Assembly: GCA_965240325.2 (NCBI GenBank)
Contig: OZ251226.1
Location: forward strand, 3,038,001 to 3,102,000
Source of the DNA: Rebecca billardiae RCC1528
Taxonomy: Eukaryota; Haptophyta
DNA length: 64,000 bases
Direction: 5' to 3'
Part shown: positions 33,463 through 42,917 of the stretch, in pieces
Layout: the number at the start of each line of letters is the position of its first letter
Numbering within the stretch: position 1 is the stretch's first letter
The notes under the pieces: generated by a model
Told to the model about the DNA's origin: nothing
Seen by the model: only the letters and a program-made list of their open reading frames with translations
The model's database searches: none
Translations under genes and position numbers: made by a program

Positions 33463-35554
33463 TCATTGGGGCTTGGGCGGCACGGCGATCGTCATCGTGC
33501 CGAGCTGCACCTCCTCCACAGGCGTGTCCTCGCCATCGTCCGCCTTCCCCGCACCGCCGGCGCCGCCGCCCGGCGCCGCCTCCGCATCACCTGCCGCCGG
33601 CTTGACCGCCTTTGGTGGCGGCGGCTGCGGCGCCACCTCCGCCTCGGAGGGTGGCAAGAACATCGAGCCGAACTGGTTGTAGTGCACGAATGGCACGAGC
33701 AGCGCTGTGCCCAGCACGCAGAAGCCGTGGATGAAGAAGGGCGTGCGCGGGTCCGGGTGGTCCGCAAACGAGCGGTGCAGCAGCGCAAAGCAGAGCGCGC
33801 CGATGTTTCCGCCCGAGCCGACGATGCCGCCCACGGGGCCGAGCGCCTGCATCGCCCGGCCGATCGACGGCACGATGGCGAACTCCGCGCCCTCCGCCAT
33901 CTGCACGAACGTCGAGAAGAGGACGAGCAGCACCATCGCCGCCGGGAACTGCGTGGAGCGCATGCGGCTGAAGCCGAGCAGCAGCACGCCCTCCGCGAGC
34001 TGCGTCGCAAAGAGCACCTGAGGGAGGGGGGCGGCGCGCGGAGGGCGCGGGCGGCGGCTCAGCGCGCGCGCGAGCGCACGGCCTCGAGAGCGCGCAGCGC
34101 CGCGCGCGAGCGCGCGCGAGCGCGCGGCACGCCTTTGGCACGCCATCGCCGCGCGCGTACCCAGTGCCGGCCGCGGTGCGAGAAGTGCTTGTTGGCCACG
34201 TCCGAGAGGATGCCGCCGAGCGAGCGCGCAAAGATGTTCATCAGCCCAAACAGCGAGGCGGCCAGGCCCGCGGTGCGCAGGTCGAGCTGGAAGTACTCGA
34301 AGAAGTAGAGGGCGAGGATCTGGCGAGGCAGGCGGCACAGGCAGGCAGGCGTGGCGCATGCCAGGGCCGGTCGCGAGCGACGCGCCCGGTCAGGCTCGCG
34401 GGTCGCGCAGCGGCGCGCAGCGGCGTGGCGGCGGCCGCGCGGCGCGGCCGCGGCCGCGCACGTTGTTCATCGTGAGCTCCGTGCCGAACGAGCCACCGTA
34501 GATGGCGAAGAGCAGGTACACGCGCGGGTCGCGGAGCGCGCGCATGTACAGCTTGGCCGGGTGCACCCTCTTCCGCGTGCCCGACGAGTACAGCTCCTTG
34601 AACTTGCCCTCGGGCACGTCGTCGGTCGTCGTGTACACGACGATGCCAAACAGAATCAGCAGCAGGGCGGGCACGACGACCGCCAGCCGCCACGCGAGGT
34701 CGTAGCCGAGCGGGACGAACCAGGCGAGCACGACGGGCATCAGCAGCTGCGTCACGCCGCCGCCCAGGTTACCCCAGCCCGCGGTCGTCGCCGTCGCCGC
34801 GCCGATCACCGGGTGCGCAAAGAAGACGGACGTCCAGTACTGCGTGATCACAAACGCCGCGCCGATGCCGCCGATGAAGAAGCGCACGGCGTTGAAGCCC
34901 GCGACGCTGGTGGCGAGCCCGGCGAGCGCGACCGGGATCGCGAACGCCGTCATGATCAGCGTCTGCGACACGCGCGGCCCGTACATCTCCACCGTCGCGC
35001 CCATCAGGAAGCGCATGAAGACGGTGCCGATCACCGAGACCATGTTGGACGAGCCGATCGCGGCCTTGCACGCGGAGTCGCACACGCACTGGCGCGGGTC
35101 GTCGAGCACGTCCCACCCGCCGTTCGCGCAGAGGCCGAGCGACACGCGCACCACGGGCATCAGCGGCGCCAGCGCAAACCAGCCGAGGAAGCACAGGAAG
35201 AAGGAGCCCCACGCTGCGTGAAAGGCGCGCATGTGTGGCCGGCGGAGGGAGAAGATCTTGATGCTGTGCGCGCACGCCGGGATCGACGGACGGGGGAGAT
35301 CGCGCGAGCGTGTGAGCCACAGCCGCACCCTCGCCACGCGCTGCCTTTCGTGCGAGCGTGCTGTCTTTTCGGACGCCCCATCCGGCACACGGGCGCCACC
35401 GCGCCGGGGCGCTCAGCGCGCACTGTGTGGCCTTCGACTCTGCGTCTACCGCGAGCTCATACTCCTGCGTGGGCGCGACCCTCTTGATCGGGTGCGGCGA
35501 GAACAGGCCCATGCTCATGCCCATCGCCGGCTTGGGCGGCTCTAAGCTCGTCAT
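33463..35554 (-). CDS. NRT2: NRT2-type high-affinity nitrate/nitrite transporter
   Basis: Four exons: 35554-35424, 35263-34462, 34319-34161, 34017-33463, introns 160, 142 and 143 bp (donors gtgcgc, gtgcgc, gtacgc), give 548 residues. It is an MFS protein of the nitrate/nitrite porter family in the plasma membrane. The first splice restores the family N-terminus DAESKATHIKIFSLRRPHMR, closely like plant and algal NRT2. Both nitrate signature motifs are present: AGWGNLGGG at 205-213 and GGIVGSGGNIGA at 427-438. About 12 hydrophobic segments are visible. Oddities are a loop between the first two membrane spans with four cysteines (Cys89, 103, 105, 109) and a ~55-residue Pro/Ala/Gly-rich C-terminal tail. 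No neighbouring nitrate-assimilation gene or NAR2 partner is in this window. Confidence 0.95.
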
Positions 35555-38220
35555 GCTCGCGGCGGCCGAACGCGAGCTTGATGGGCGAGGGGTCGCTCCC
35601 GGCGGCGCGTGCGGGCTTGGGCACCCTTGGCTTGGGACCGCGATGATGGATCACAAAAAACCGCACTATGGGGGGGAAGTTCTGACGATTGACGAAGGTT
35701 GCGGCAATGAGTAAGCGCGCATCACTTTCAGGGTAGCACTTGATGATGTAGAACGTGACTCTTTGCAGTTGTTGAACGTCGACCAGGGTGTCACAGACAA
35801 ACTGTAGAGTGTGCAATATGGGCGGGAAAATGGTGATGACCAAGCCTGAAAGTGCGCGCGTGGTTTCGCTGCGCGGCTAATGGCCATTGTCATCAAGGCG
35901 GCGACCACTGGAATCTGCTGCATGCGTTGAATCGGTCGATGGTCATTCTTCATTAATCATCAGCAATACTGTATGACTTGCCGACCAGTTTCCAGTACCT
36001 TTGACGTGGCTGAACTTGGCTGAACCAACCAAGAGGCGAGGTAGGTGTGCACCAATTTGTTCTCCATTGTTCACCGGTCACCGCAGTTGTTCAGCAGGGG
36101 AGCGTGCTAGCTCACCTCTTGATCAGCGCCTACTGGCTACTTCCCGGCGCGACCCGGCCGCGATGCTCAGCCGGGCGCCGGCACGGCGCTCGCGCGACGC
36201 GGCACGCTGCCACGACAGGTTGCAGAGGAAACTGTCCTTGGTGTTACATTTCTCAGAGACGGCGCCTCTGAAGGGCTGAGGACTTGTCCGCGTGCGCTAC
36301 ATCCCTTGAGCTAGCACAGCCGGGACCCCCTCGCCGTCGGCAGTGACTGTCATCATCCCATCACACGTCGCGTGAGACGGCAAAGCCACAGCAGCAGCAT
36401 CACCCCGTCTCGTCCAGGATCACTTCAGGCAGCTGGAGACAGTCCTCTCTTCGACGCGTCTCGGAGCGAGCGCACACGCCCGGCTCTATCTGCTTCACAC
36501 CGCCCGCGCCATCCGCCTCGAGCCCAACGCCCGTCACCACGCGCAGTATGGCAAAGCGTCATGATCGGACCGAGCTTGTCAACGAGTGCAGCCTTCGCCC
36601 GCAGTGCCGCGCGCGAGCATTCATTCCGTCGAGACATTTCGAGTTCGACAGTAAGTCGTCAGCGACTTGTGGGCCGGCGGGGAGATCCACGCGTGGCATG
36701 ATAGCATATAGGTCGTCAGCTCCTGCTCGGTGTAACGCGCTCTGCATCTGAACACTCGAAAGAAGCTATGGATCGTCACCATCGAGCTCGGTCTACGTGA
36801 GCCTGTGCGACCGTCTGCGCAACACCTCGCCCCTCACCCTTGATGCTGCGCTCACGCGAGACAAAGAAGGCTATGTAGGGCTCACTGACCATTCGTACAG
36901 TAAGAGCGTCCTTGCCGCAGCGAGTGACAGCTTCCTTCGCCCGCTTCTCAGCACTCGCCCTGCTGTTCTTGTGCGTGAGTGAGGCGTGGTGCCTCGTCAG
37001 CCTGCTGAGCGGTTCTTGTCGATGTGTGTCACAGCGCGGAAGCAGGTGTGCGTTCGAGAGGCGTCGTGCGTGGATGCCGTTCTTCATGCTGACGACATAG
37101 ATGGCCTGCGTAGCGGCCGTCTCCTCATCCAAGAGCCTCGCGCCTGCCACGACTCTGACACTTAAGCGCCCCGGCCGGTACGCATGCACCATCAAGTGCA
37201 ACCGAGCGGTTGAGACTTGAGAGGTAGCCGCCGCCAGCTTTTCGACCCTCACTCACCAACACGCGCTGGATGAACATTGCAAGTTTGTCGCATACTATGT
37301 GTATCGCGTGTCTCCTCCCGCGACTGTTGCTGCGCAACGTGATGTGCAAGACCAGTCGCGCACGCGCTCCATCCCGTCCACGCACAGCTGATGAATGGAC
37401 GTGGCCGAGCGCAAGCACGCACGCGCAAGTTGTAGGCTGTGAACGTCGTGTGCGGCCAGACTGCGACGTGCACAGCACGTATCCACCTTGCATTGCTACC
37501 TCTCTTCACACCGGGCCTGGGACTCTTCCAGGCTGAGACGGCCTGCTCTGCTGCCCTCTGTAACTCAGATGCCGCGTAAACCTGCCGCGCGGCAGCGCGA
37601 TGTCGCGATTGGAGCTCAAGGGTGGTTGACTTTCGGTACATGCTACTCAAGCAGGAAGAGGCCGATCGAGGCGCGGAGTGGCGCGCTGCAGCCTGCACCC
37701 GCAAGAGAGGGCATCGTGCAGCGCGCGAGAGCGCGCGCCGCTTCCAGGCGCACGGCGACGGCGCCATGTACCGCCGAAAGACGGGTGGACAGGTCGCGTC
37801 CACTGGGAATGTACCGTAACATCGTCCTACAGTAACATCTGTCAGTCGCGGGCGGTCATTTTCCTGCGTGCAGCGCATAAGGCTGCAGCAACCCCGGTGT
37901 CCCGTGGCACTGGCGGCGGCGCGACGCGAGCCGACATCACGGCTGCGCCTGGGCCCTGGCGCCCTGGCATAATAACTTGAAATATCAGGGGCCGTCGCTC
38001 GCAGCGATTTGACTATCGCGGTGCGAGTCGGCGAGCTGCATTATTATACTTCATACTTGACGACCTTAGTACGGTTAGTACCCGGATTACTCATTACACG
38101 GGGCGCGCCCGAGCAGTACGGCGGGATCCGTGACGGGCGTAGTGACGCGGTGCCAAGGCTCTGCGTGCGACTGCTGGGCGAGCTCGCCACGGAGCCACGG
38201 GCGCGCGATTGCTGGGCCAA
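35555..38220. other. Gene-free 2.7-kb stretch
   Basis: Open frames of 60-210 codons overlap on both strands here, but none has a convincing start, splice structure or recognisable domain. Base composition is less GC-rich than in the genes. A small AT-rich patch (about 38038-38100) lies beyond the ankyrin gene's 3' end. I see no repeat or RNA gene. Confidence 0.5.
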
Positions 38221-39639
38221 TCACGCGAGCTGCGGTAGCCGGATGCCCGCCTTCCCGCCGCCCGGCCTGGGCATCCGCGGCATGTTCCACCGGGGGCCCA
38301 TGGGTGAGGCGTTCATACTCCTCGATTGCGGCACCTGCGTCGTCCCCGGCTCCGGCGGAGGCACGGAGCCACGGCGGCGCATTCGGACTCCTGGGATTGA
38401 GGGTCGGCGGCCGTTGGTGCCAGCGAAAGGCATTTGCACGGAAAGCATGGCAGCGGTGATGGAGCCGCGCCTCCCAGTGTTTGGGTCACCATTTGGCTCG
38501 GCGGGCTCGGTTGGGGGTGACTTGCGCGACAAGCCTATCGGCGCGTCCAGCGGGTTGAGCGTGGGCGGGGTGCGCTGACGGGACGGTGGGTCCTCCACGG
38601 CGCGGCCGGCCGTCGGCGAGGCCTTCGGCGAGGCACCAAGAAAGCTTCGTCGGGGCGCGGTCCCGGACGCAGCCCGCCGACCCTCTGCTGAGCGCGTCGG
38701 CTCGGCGGGCTCGGTCGGGGGTGACTTGCGCGACAAGCCTATCGGTGCGTCCAGCGGGTTGAGCTTGGGCGGGGTGCGCTGACGGGACGGCGGGTCCTCC
38801 ACGGCGCGGCCGGCCGTCGGCGAGGCCTTCGGCGAGGCACCGAAAAAGGTTCGTCGGGGCGCGGTCCCGGATGCAGCCTGCCGACCCTCTGCTGAGCGCG
38901 GGTCGATTTGGCTGGCCTTCCCCGAGACGGGGGGCGAGGTGCCGAGTGGGACCTGAGGGTTGGGCTCACTCAAGCGGCGCTTGTAGAGCCCGCCGTCCGC
39001 CGGCGTGCTGCCCTCCGAATCTGTGGCGCGGCGGGACTTGCTCTTCGAGCCGGCCGCCGCAGCCTGCTGCGCAGCGCGCTTTTTGCGGCGCTCCTCTTCG
39101 GCAGTGGCCATACGCTCGTCGTCTGTTGACTTGAGCTGCTCGACCTCGCGCCTGCTGAGCCGCGCCAGGTTGGCGCAATCGAAGTGGTCCGCCTGGATAG
39201 CCACGTCGATGGGTCTCCTGCGTGTCACGTCGCGCAGCTTGAGGTCCGCGCCGCGCGCAACGAGCAGCTCGAAGATACGGCCATCTCCGCGGAAGGCCGC
39301 CCACCAGGCGGGCGTGCGCCCGTTGTCGTCCGGGGCGTCGATCAAGCTCATGTGCGCCTTGCCACGGGTGAGCAACTCCACGGTCGAGTAGTGGCCCGAC
39401 CGCACGGCCAGGGCCAGCGGTGTGGCGCCATCCTTGTCCTCCATCATCATCTCCGCCTTGTACTTCCGGAGGAGCATGATCACGTCGTCCTTGCCCGCGC
39501 GCGCCGCGGCGTGCATTGGCGTGGTCTTACTCTTCGGATCCTCAGCGTTTGGGTCCGCGCCCATGCTGATGAGCTCCTTCACGTCCTCCAGGTCGCCCTT
39601 GGCGCAGGCGAGCCGTAGCTCTGCGTCGAGGTTCGGCAT
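38221..39639 (-). CDS. Ankyrin-repeat protein with duplicated C-terminal segment
   Basis: Single-exon 472-residue protein from the first ATG at 39639; the frame continues upstream only without an ATG. Residues 1-165 hold about four ankyrin repeats: DAELRLACAKGDLEDVKELI, TTPMHAAARAGKDDVIMLLR, ATPLALAVRSGHYSTVELLT, and RTPAWWAAFRGDGRIFELLV, so it probably binds a partner protein. A charged coiled segment (EEERRKKRAAQQ) follows. The C-terminal half is Ser/Pro/Arg-rich with two near-identical 68-residue copies beginning RSAEGR and containing SPKASPTAGRAVEDPPSRQR, a likely phosphorylation-rich disordered region. Function unknown. The 43-bp shared motif lies 47 bp upstream of the ATG. Confidence 0.86.
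   Translation of the reverse strand: MPNLDAELRLACAKGDLEDVKELISMGADPNAEDPKSKTTPMHAAARAGKDDVIMLLRKYKAEMMMEDKDGATPLALAVRSGHYSTVELLTRGKAHMSLIDAPDDNGRTPAWWAAFRGDGRIFELLVARGADLKLRDVTRRRPIDVAIQADHFDCANLARLSRREVEQLKSTDDERMATAEEERRKKRAAQQAAAAGSKSKSRRATDSEGSTPADGGLYKRRLSEPNPQVPLGTSPPVSGKASQIDPRSAEGRQAASGTAPRRTFFGASPKASPTAGRAVEDPPSRQRTPPKLNPLDAPIGLSRKSPPTEPAEPTRSAEGRRAASGTAPRRSFLGASPKASPTAGRAVEDPPSRQRTPPTLNPLDAPIGLSRKSPPTEPAEPNGDPNTGRRGSITAAMLSVQMPFAGTNGRRPSIPGVRMRRRGSVPPPEPGTTQVPQSRSMNASPMGPRWNMPRMPRPGGGKAGIRLPQLA
38495..38902. repeat. In-frame 204-bp tandem duplication
   Basis: Two direct copies with period 204 bp, at about 38495-38698 and 38699-38902, inside the ankyrin gene. They differ at a few positions (for example Gln/Arg, Thr/Ser, Phe/Leu and Lys/Thr in the protein). 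Being exactly 68 codons it keeps the frame. Confidence 0.9.
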
Positions 39640-39686
39640 CGTGGGGCGGGGCGGGGCGGCTGCCGTCCAAGCTGGACTGTACCGGT

Positions 39687-39729
39687 ACGCCTTAACCAAG
39701 TGTGCACGTTAAATCATAGTAAACTGTAC
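39687..39729 (-). repeat. 43-bp shared motif, copy 2, upstream of ankyrin gene
   Basis: Reads GTACAGTTTACTATG to ACTTGGTTAAGGCGT on the minus strand, with one mismatch to the copy at 6695-6737. It ends 47 bp before the ankyrin gene start codon, so it could lie in the promoter or 5' untranslated region. Confidence 0.9.
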
Positions 39730-40201
39730 CAGAGTGATGTGGCACCGTTCTGACGGGCACAACGTCTAATCAGCTTCAGTTGATGAGGTTCGCCACTGCT
39801 CACTTCGCCACCGTTGTTGATTACTGAGAGGGAGTTCAGAGTTCTTGAGCGAGGCTGCTGCTGACCAATGTGCCGCCGATGCAGATCCAGACGGTCATGC
39901 CAGTCATGCCATCATTCATCACGGGTCCGCGAAGCAGTGTCGATCATCGCAGCCCCGCCGTAAGCTTCACAGTCATGCGGCGGGTCGTTGCGTCTGACCC
40001 TGTCTGCCTGTCTCACTGGCAGTCTGGCAGGGCGTTTGACCGTAAGTCGGGCTAAAGCCGCCGCGCCCGCGCAGTCGGCCAGTACTCGGACGGCACCGAA
40101 TAGTGGCTCCGTGCCTGGCATACTCTCCGAGCTGCACTGTGCAAGCCAGGTGCTCGGAGCGCGCCGTGCGCCTCGGGTGCGCAGAGCATCCAGGGAGGCG
40201 C
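39730..40201. other. Intergenic, nothing recognised
   Basis: 472 bp of unique sequence of moderate GC between the ankyrin gene start and the 3' end of the next minus-strand gene. No structure beyond short overlapping frames. Confidence 0.5.
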
Positions 40202-40842
40202 TTACTTCTGCATCTGCGTGTGCAGCCACCGCGTCTTCTCCGAGACGATACCCTGGTTTGTAAAGCCAACTGGCATGCCCTGCGTCGTCTCAGCAGTGAA
40301 CGTGTTCATGTTCATTGTGCGGAAGCGTGTCTTCTCATTCGCCCCGGGGTCGTTGTGCTGCCACTGCGACACGTTCCGCTCCTGGCAGAAGCGCGCGTAC
40401 GGGATCGCCTCGCCGTCGAACCTGGCTGGGAGGCGGTTCCGCTCCGCGAGCGGGTAGTACGGCACAAGCGGCTTCTTTGCCTTAGACTGCGGCCACCTGT
40501 AGGTGTCCTGGTTCTGCCTGCTCGCGCGAGCGGAATGGGGAGGGGAGGTGCGAGTGGGTGAATATGCTCGTGTGGACGAGAGCAATACACTCCTTTCGCA
40601 GAGCCTGTGTATCAGTGTACCTGATGTTTGGTATCGCTCGGGTGTGCACACGCGTGAGAGCAGACGCGCGCGCGCGCGTACGATCGGCCAGAGAGACTCT
40701 TGGGGGCGTCCTTGAGAGGATCGGGCGCCTTGAATGCGATGGCGATCACATCACCGTTCTTGCGGATGATCCCGCGCGAAGAGCCGATGCGCGACTGCCC
40801 GAGGGAGTTTGAGCGCGTCTTGCTCGCCGCCGTGGCCTCCAT
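40202..40842 (-). CDS. Small two-exon protein, ciliary-like, unassigned
   Basis: Exons 40842-40682 and 40517-40202 join in phase 2 over a 164-bp intron with donor gtacgc and acceptor gagcag, giving 158 residues. I do not recognise the family with confidence. It is small, basic and free of low complexity, unlike chance frames here, with a well-formed C-terminus (RFRTMNMNTFTAETTQGMPV, then SEKTRWLHTQMQK). Short aromatic/basic proteins with Tyr-Arg-Trp and Thr-Thr-Tyr-like patterns are common among axonemal microtubule inner proteins, and the window is rich in cilia genes; that link is only inference. The donor matches the consensus of neighbouring genes. An earlier donor within exon 1 is possible. 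Confidence 0.6.
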
Positions 40843-41155
40843 GGGGATGAAACAGACCGCTGCCGCCGCTTCGCTGGCGCGCGCGTGCTAGAAACAGATG
40901 AAATCCTCCGCCAATAATTCGCGGGAAAGAAAATGTAGTGGAGGAATTCCAGCGCGCTTATTTGCAGAGTTTTCCGGTGATTCGAAGATGCGGCTGGCAT
41001 ACCGTCGTCGGCGTCACTCGGCGCGGACCATCGTGGCTGAATGGCTGCAGCCGCAGGCAAATCGGCGATCGACCACGACGCACCGCGAAGACTATCACTA
41101 GGCTCTAAATAGCGTGCTCGAGCTCTGACGAGCACTACACTGTGACCCCGCGGGC
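40843..41155. other. Intergenic, nothing recognised
   Basis: 313 bp upstream of the small protein gene and downstream of the AP2 gene. Moderately AT-rich near 40890-40990. No motif recognised. Confidence 0.5.
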
Positions 41156-41959
41156 TCAAGCAGTTGCGTTTTCAGCGGCGGTACCTGCGTCGAGCGGGGC
41201 GGCGGGTGGTCCGCCTGTCCCGGCAGCGGCGGGATCCATTTGGGCTGTGAGCGGCGTCGCGCGGCCGGGGCCTCGCGTGCGTCGCGCGGCAAGCACCGCC
41301 GAGTAGTCATACACGTCGGGGAAGTTCAACTCGGCGGGCCCGCGCTGCATCGCACGCGCCGCCTCGTCGAAGGCAAGCGCCGCCAGCACCGGCGTGTCAA
41401 AGCGCCCAAGGTGCTTGGTCTTGCCCTCGATCCGGATGGACGCGCAGTAGCACTCCTTGCCAGCCTCGGCGGCGTCGTGCGCGCTCGTCGCGCGAGACTT
41501 GATCTGCTTGCGGTACACGCCCTTGTACCGAGGCGCGGACGCCACGTCTCGTGGAAAATTGAGGCTCGCCTCGGGGCGCCCAAGGCGACGTGACTCGTCG
41601 TCAAAAGCGTGCGCAGCCTCGACCTCCGTGGCGTACGACTGCGGTAGGTACTTCCGGCGTCCCTCGACGAAAACAGCGACCCTGAATGGGCGCTCAGCCC
41701 AGGCGCTGCCCCACCGGTGCACGCCCCGGTACTGGCTTGGCGCATACCGGCTGTGGGTGGCGCTTGCCGCTGGCACCGTGGGCTCACCAGCGAGACGCGG
41801 CCGCTTCTGCTCCGGCCCCGCGTCGGCGGTAGGCGCGTCGGCGGTGGCAGACACGTCAGGGAGCACGATCAGCTCGCACTGCGCCCAGTCGACGCCCACC
41901 TCCGCCTCGTCGTCCGACGCGACGATGATGGCGTCCACGACTGGGAGGGCGGCCGCCAT
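41156..41959 (-). CDS. Protein with two AP2/ERF-type DNA-binding domains
   Basis: Single-exon 267-residue protein from the first ATG at 41959; the longer frame upstream starts only at TTG. The first AP2 domain is at about 75-136: YRGVHRWGSAWAERPFRVAV, with FVEGRRKYLPQSYATEVEAA and a closing ASLNFP. The second is at about 143-214: YKGVYRKQIK, a ~20-residue insertion, then CYCASIRIEGKTKHLGRFDT, AALAFDEAAR and ELNFP. The order of GV-R, lengthening strand and ALAFDEAAR helix is diagnostic. KRPRL at 52-56 could be a nuclear signal. AP2 proteins outside land plants are found in many algae and protists; this is probably a transcription factor with unknown targets. Confidence 0.88.
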   Translation of the reverse strand: MAAALPVVDAIIVASDDEAEVGVDWAQCELIVLPDVSATADAPTADAGPEQKRPRLAGEPTVPAASATHSRYAPSQYRGVHRWGSAWAERPFRVAVFVEGRRKYLPQSYATEVEAAHAFDDESRRLGRPEASLNFPRDVASAPRYKGVYRKQIKSRATSAHDAAEAGKECYCASIRIEGKTKHLGRFDTPVLAALAFDEAARAMQRGPAELNFPDVYDYSAVLAARRTRGPGRATPLTAQMDPAAAGTGGPPAAPLDAGTAAENATA

Positions 41960-42917
41960 CGCTACCAGAGCCCGAGCCAACGGGCACGCGCGGCAAACTA
42001 CTGGCAAAGCGCGCAAACTGCCGAATAGCCCTGCCCCCGGCCTGCACACCTGTGCAGGCAAGGGTCCTCGCTCAGGGAGGGAAGGCAGGCGGACCTTACA
42101 GGACCTTTAGTCGCTTTCCCAGTTGGCTCTCAGTCAGGTGCAAGTGCACGTCGTTTCCCAGGTCGAGAAGAGTGACAGACTTCAGGGGCACTCGGCTGAC
42201 GATCTGGATGCGCGTCTGTGCGTATCAGGCCGTCCGCATTAGCTCTCAGCTCGCGGGCTGCGTGTCGGAAGTGTCTTCATCGGTTCATCCAGCCGACATT
42301 TTCGCCGCCTGCCCCCCCCCCCGCGCACTGGGTAGCGCGCATACGAGCGGCCTTCCAACAGCCTACCTAGCCACTTTAGAGCCACCGACGACGACGACAC
42401 AATCATGGCGGAGCACGACTGTCGAGCCAAAGGACCATCAAAGGTATTTGATGGTCGATTGGTCGGTGGTCCTTTGGTCGAGCAGTGTCGACCACTGTCC
42501 GTTTCGGCCCACAAAGGCCGGACAGGTCGCGATTCGTTTGTGAGAGCCTTCTCCGGGCCTTCTTTGACGAAGACTACCGGGGCCCGTTACGTTGCGGGTA
42601 CGGGTGCCACCCGGCCGAGTCGGGCCGACGAAAGGGAATGTACTCTCAAGTTTCCCTTTGCCTCGTACATGGGTAGATGCTCTCCGTAAATCATTGCTTG
42701 ACGAACAACCGAGCTTTTGGACCAACGATATTTGACGACGGCCGCCCGACGCCCGTCGTCGTCGGCGCAGAGAAGCGAAAGCGGAACGGGCTCGCCCGCT
42801 GCAAGAGGAGCTCGCTCTGCGCCCGAGCCTCGCGGACTTCAGGCGGCGGCGGAGTGGTTGTTGCCGGGTCGTTTGGCGGGCAGAAGGAGCACTTGCGCGT
42901 GTTTGTCGAAGTGCACC
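41960..42917. other. Divergent intergenic region with a hairpin
   Basis: 958 bp between the AP2 gene (-) and the multicopper oxidase (+), presumably holding both promoters. It contains a run of 11 C near 42315 and the hairpin at 42433-42456 within a larger imperfect inverted repeat (about 42419-42485). No gene is called. Confidence 0.55.
42433..42456. repeat. Perfect 10-bp stem hairpin within imperfect palindrome
   Basis: GACCATCAAA (42433-42442) pairs with TTTGATGGTC (42447-42456) across a 4-nt loop. Outside it, cgagccaaag near 42423 is echoed by ctttggtcga near 42471, giving an imperfect palindrome of about 65 bp. Confidence 0.8.

Noticed and set aside
36776-37252. 158-codon minus-strand frame
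   Set aside because: It begins only at a GTG, has no recognisable domain and overlaps other equally long frames.
37249-37878. 209-codon minus-strand frame
   Set aside because: Arg/Ala/Ser-rich, no domain, no supporting splice or neighbour evidence.
6695-39729. The two inverted 43-bp motifs as terminal repeats of one 33-kb transposon
   Set aside because: The interval holds ordinary housekeeping genes, no transposase was seen, and no flanking duplication exists. Two independent copies are simpler.
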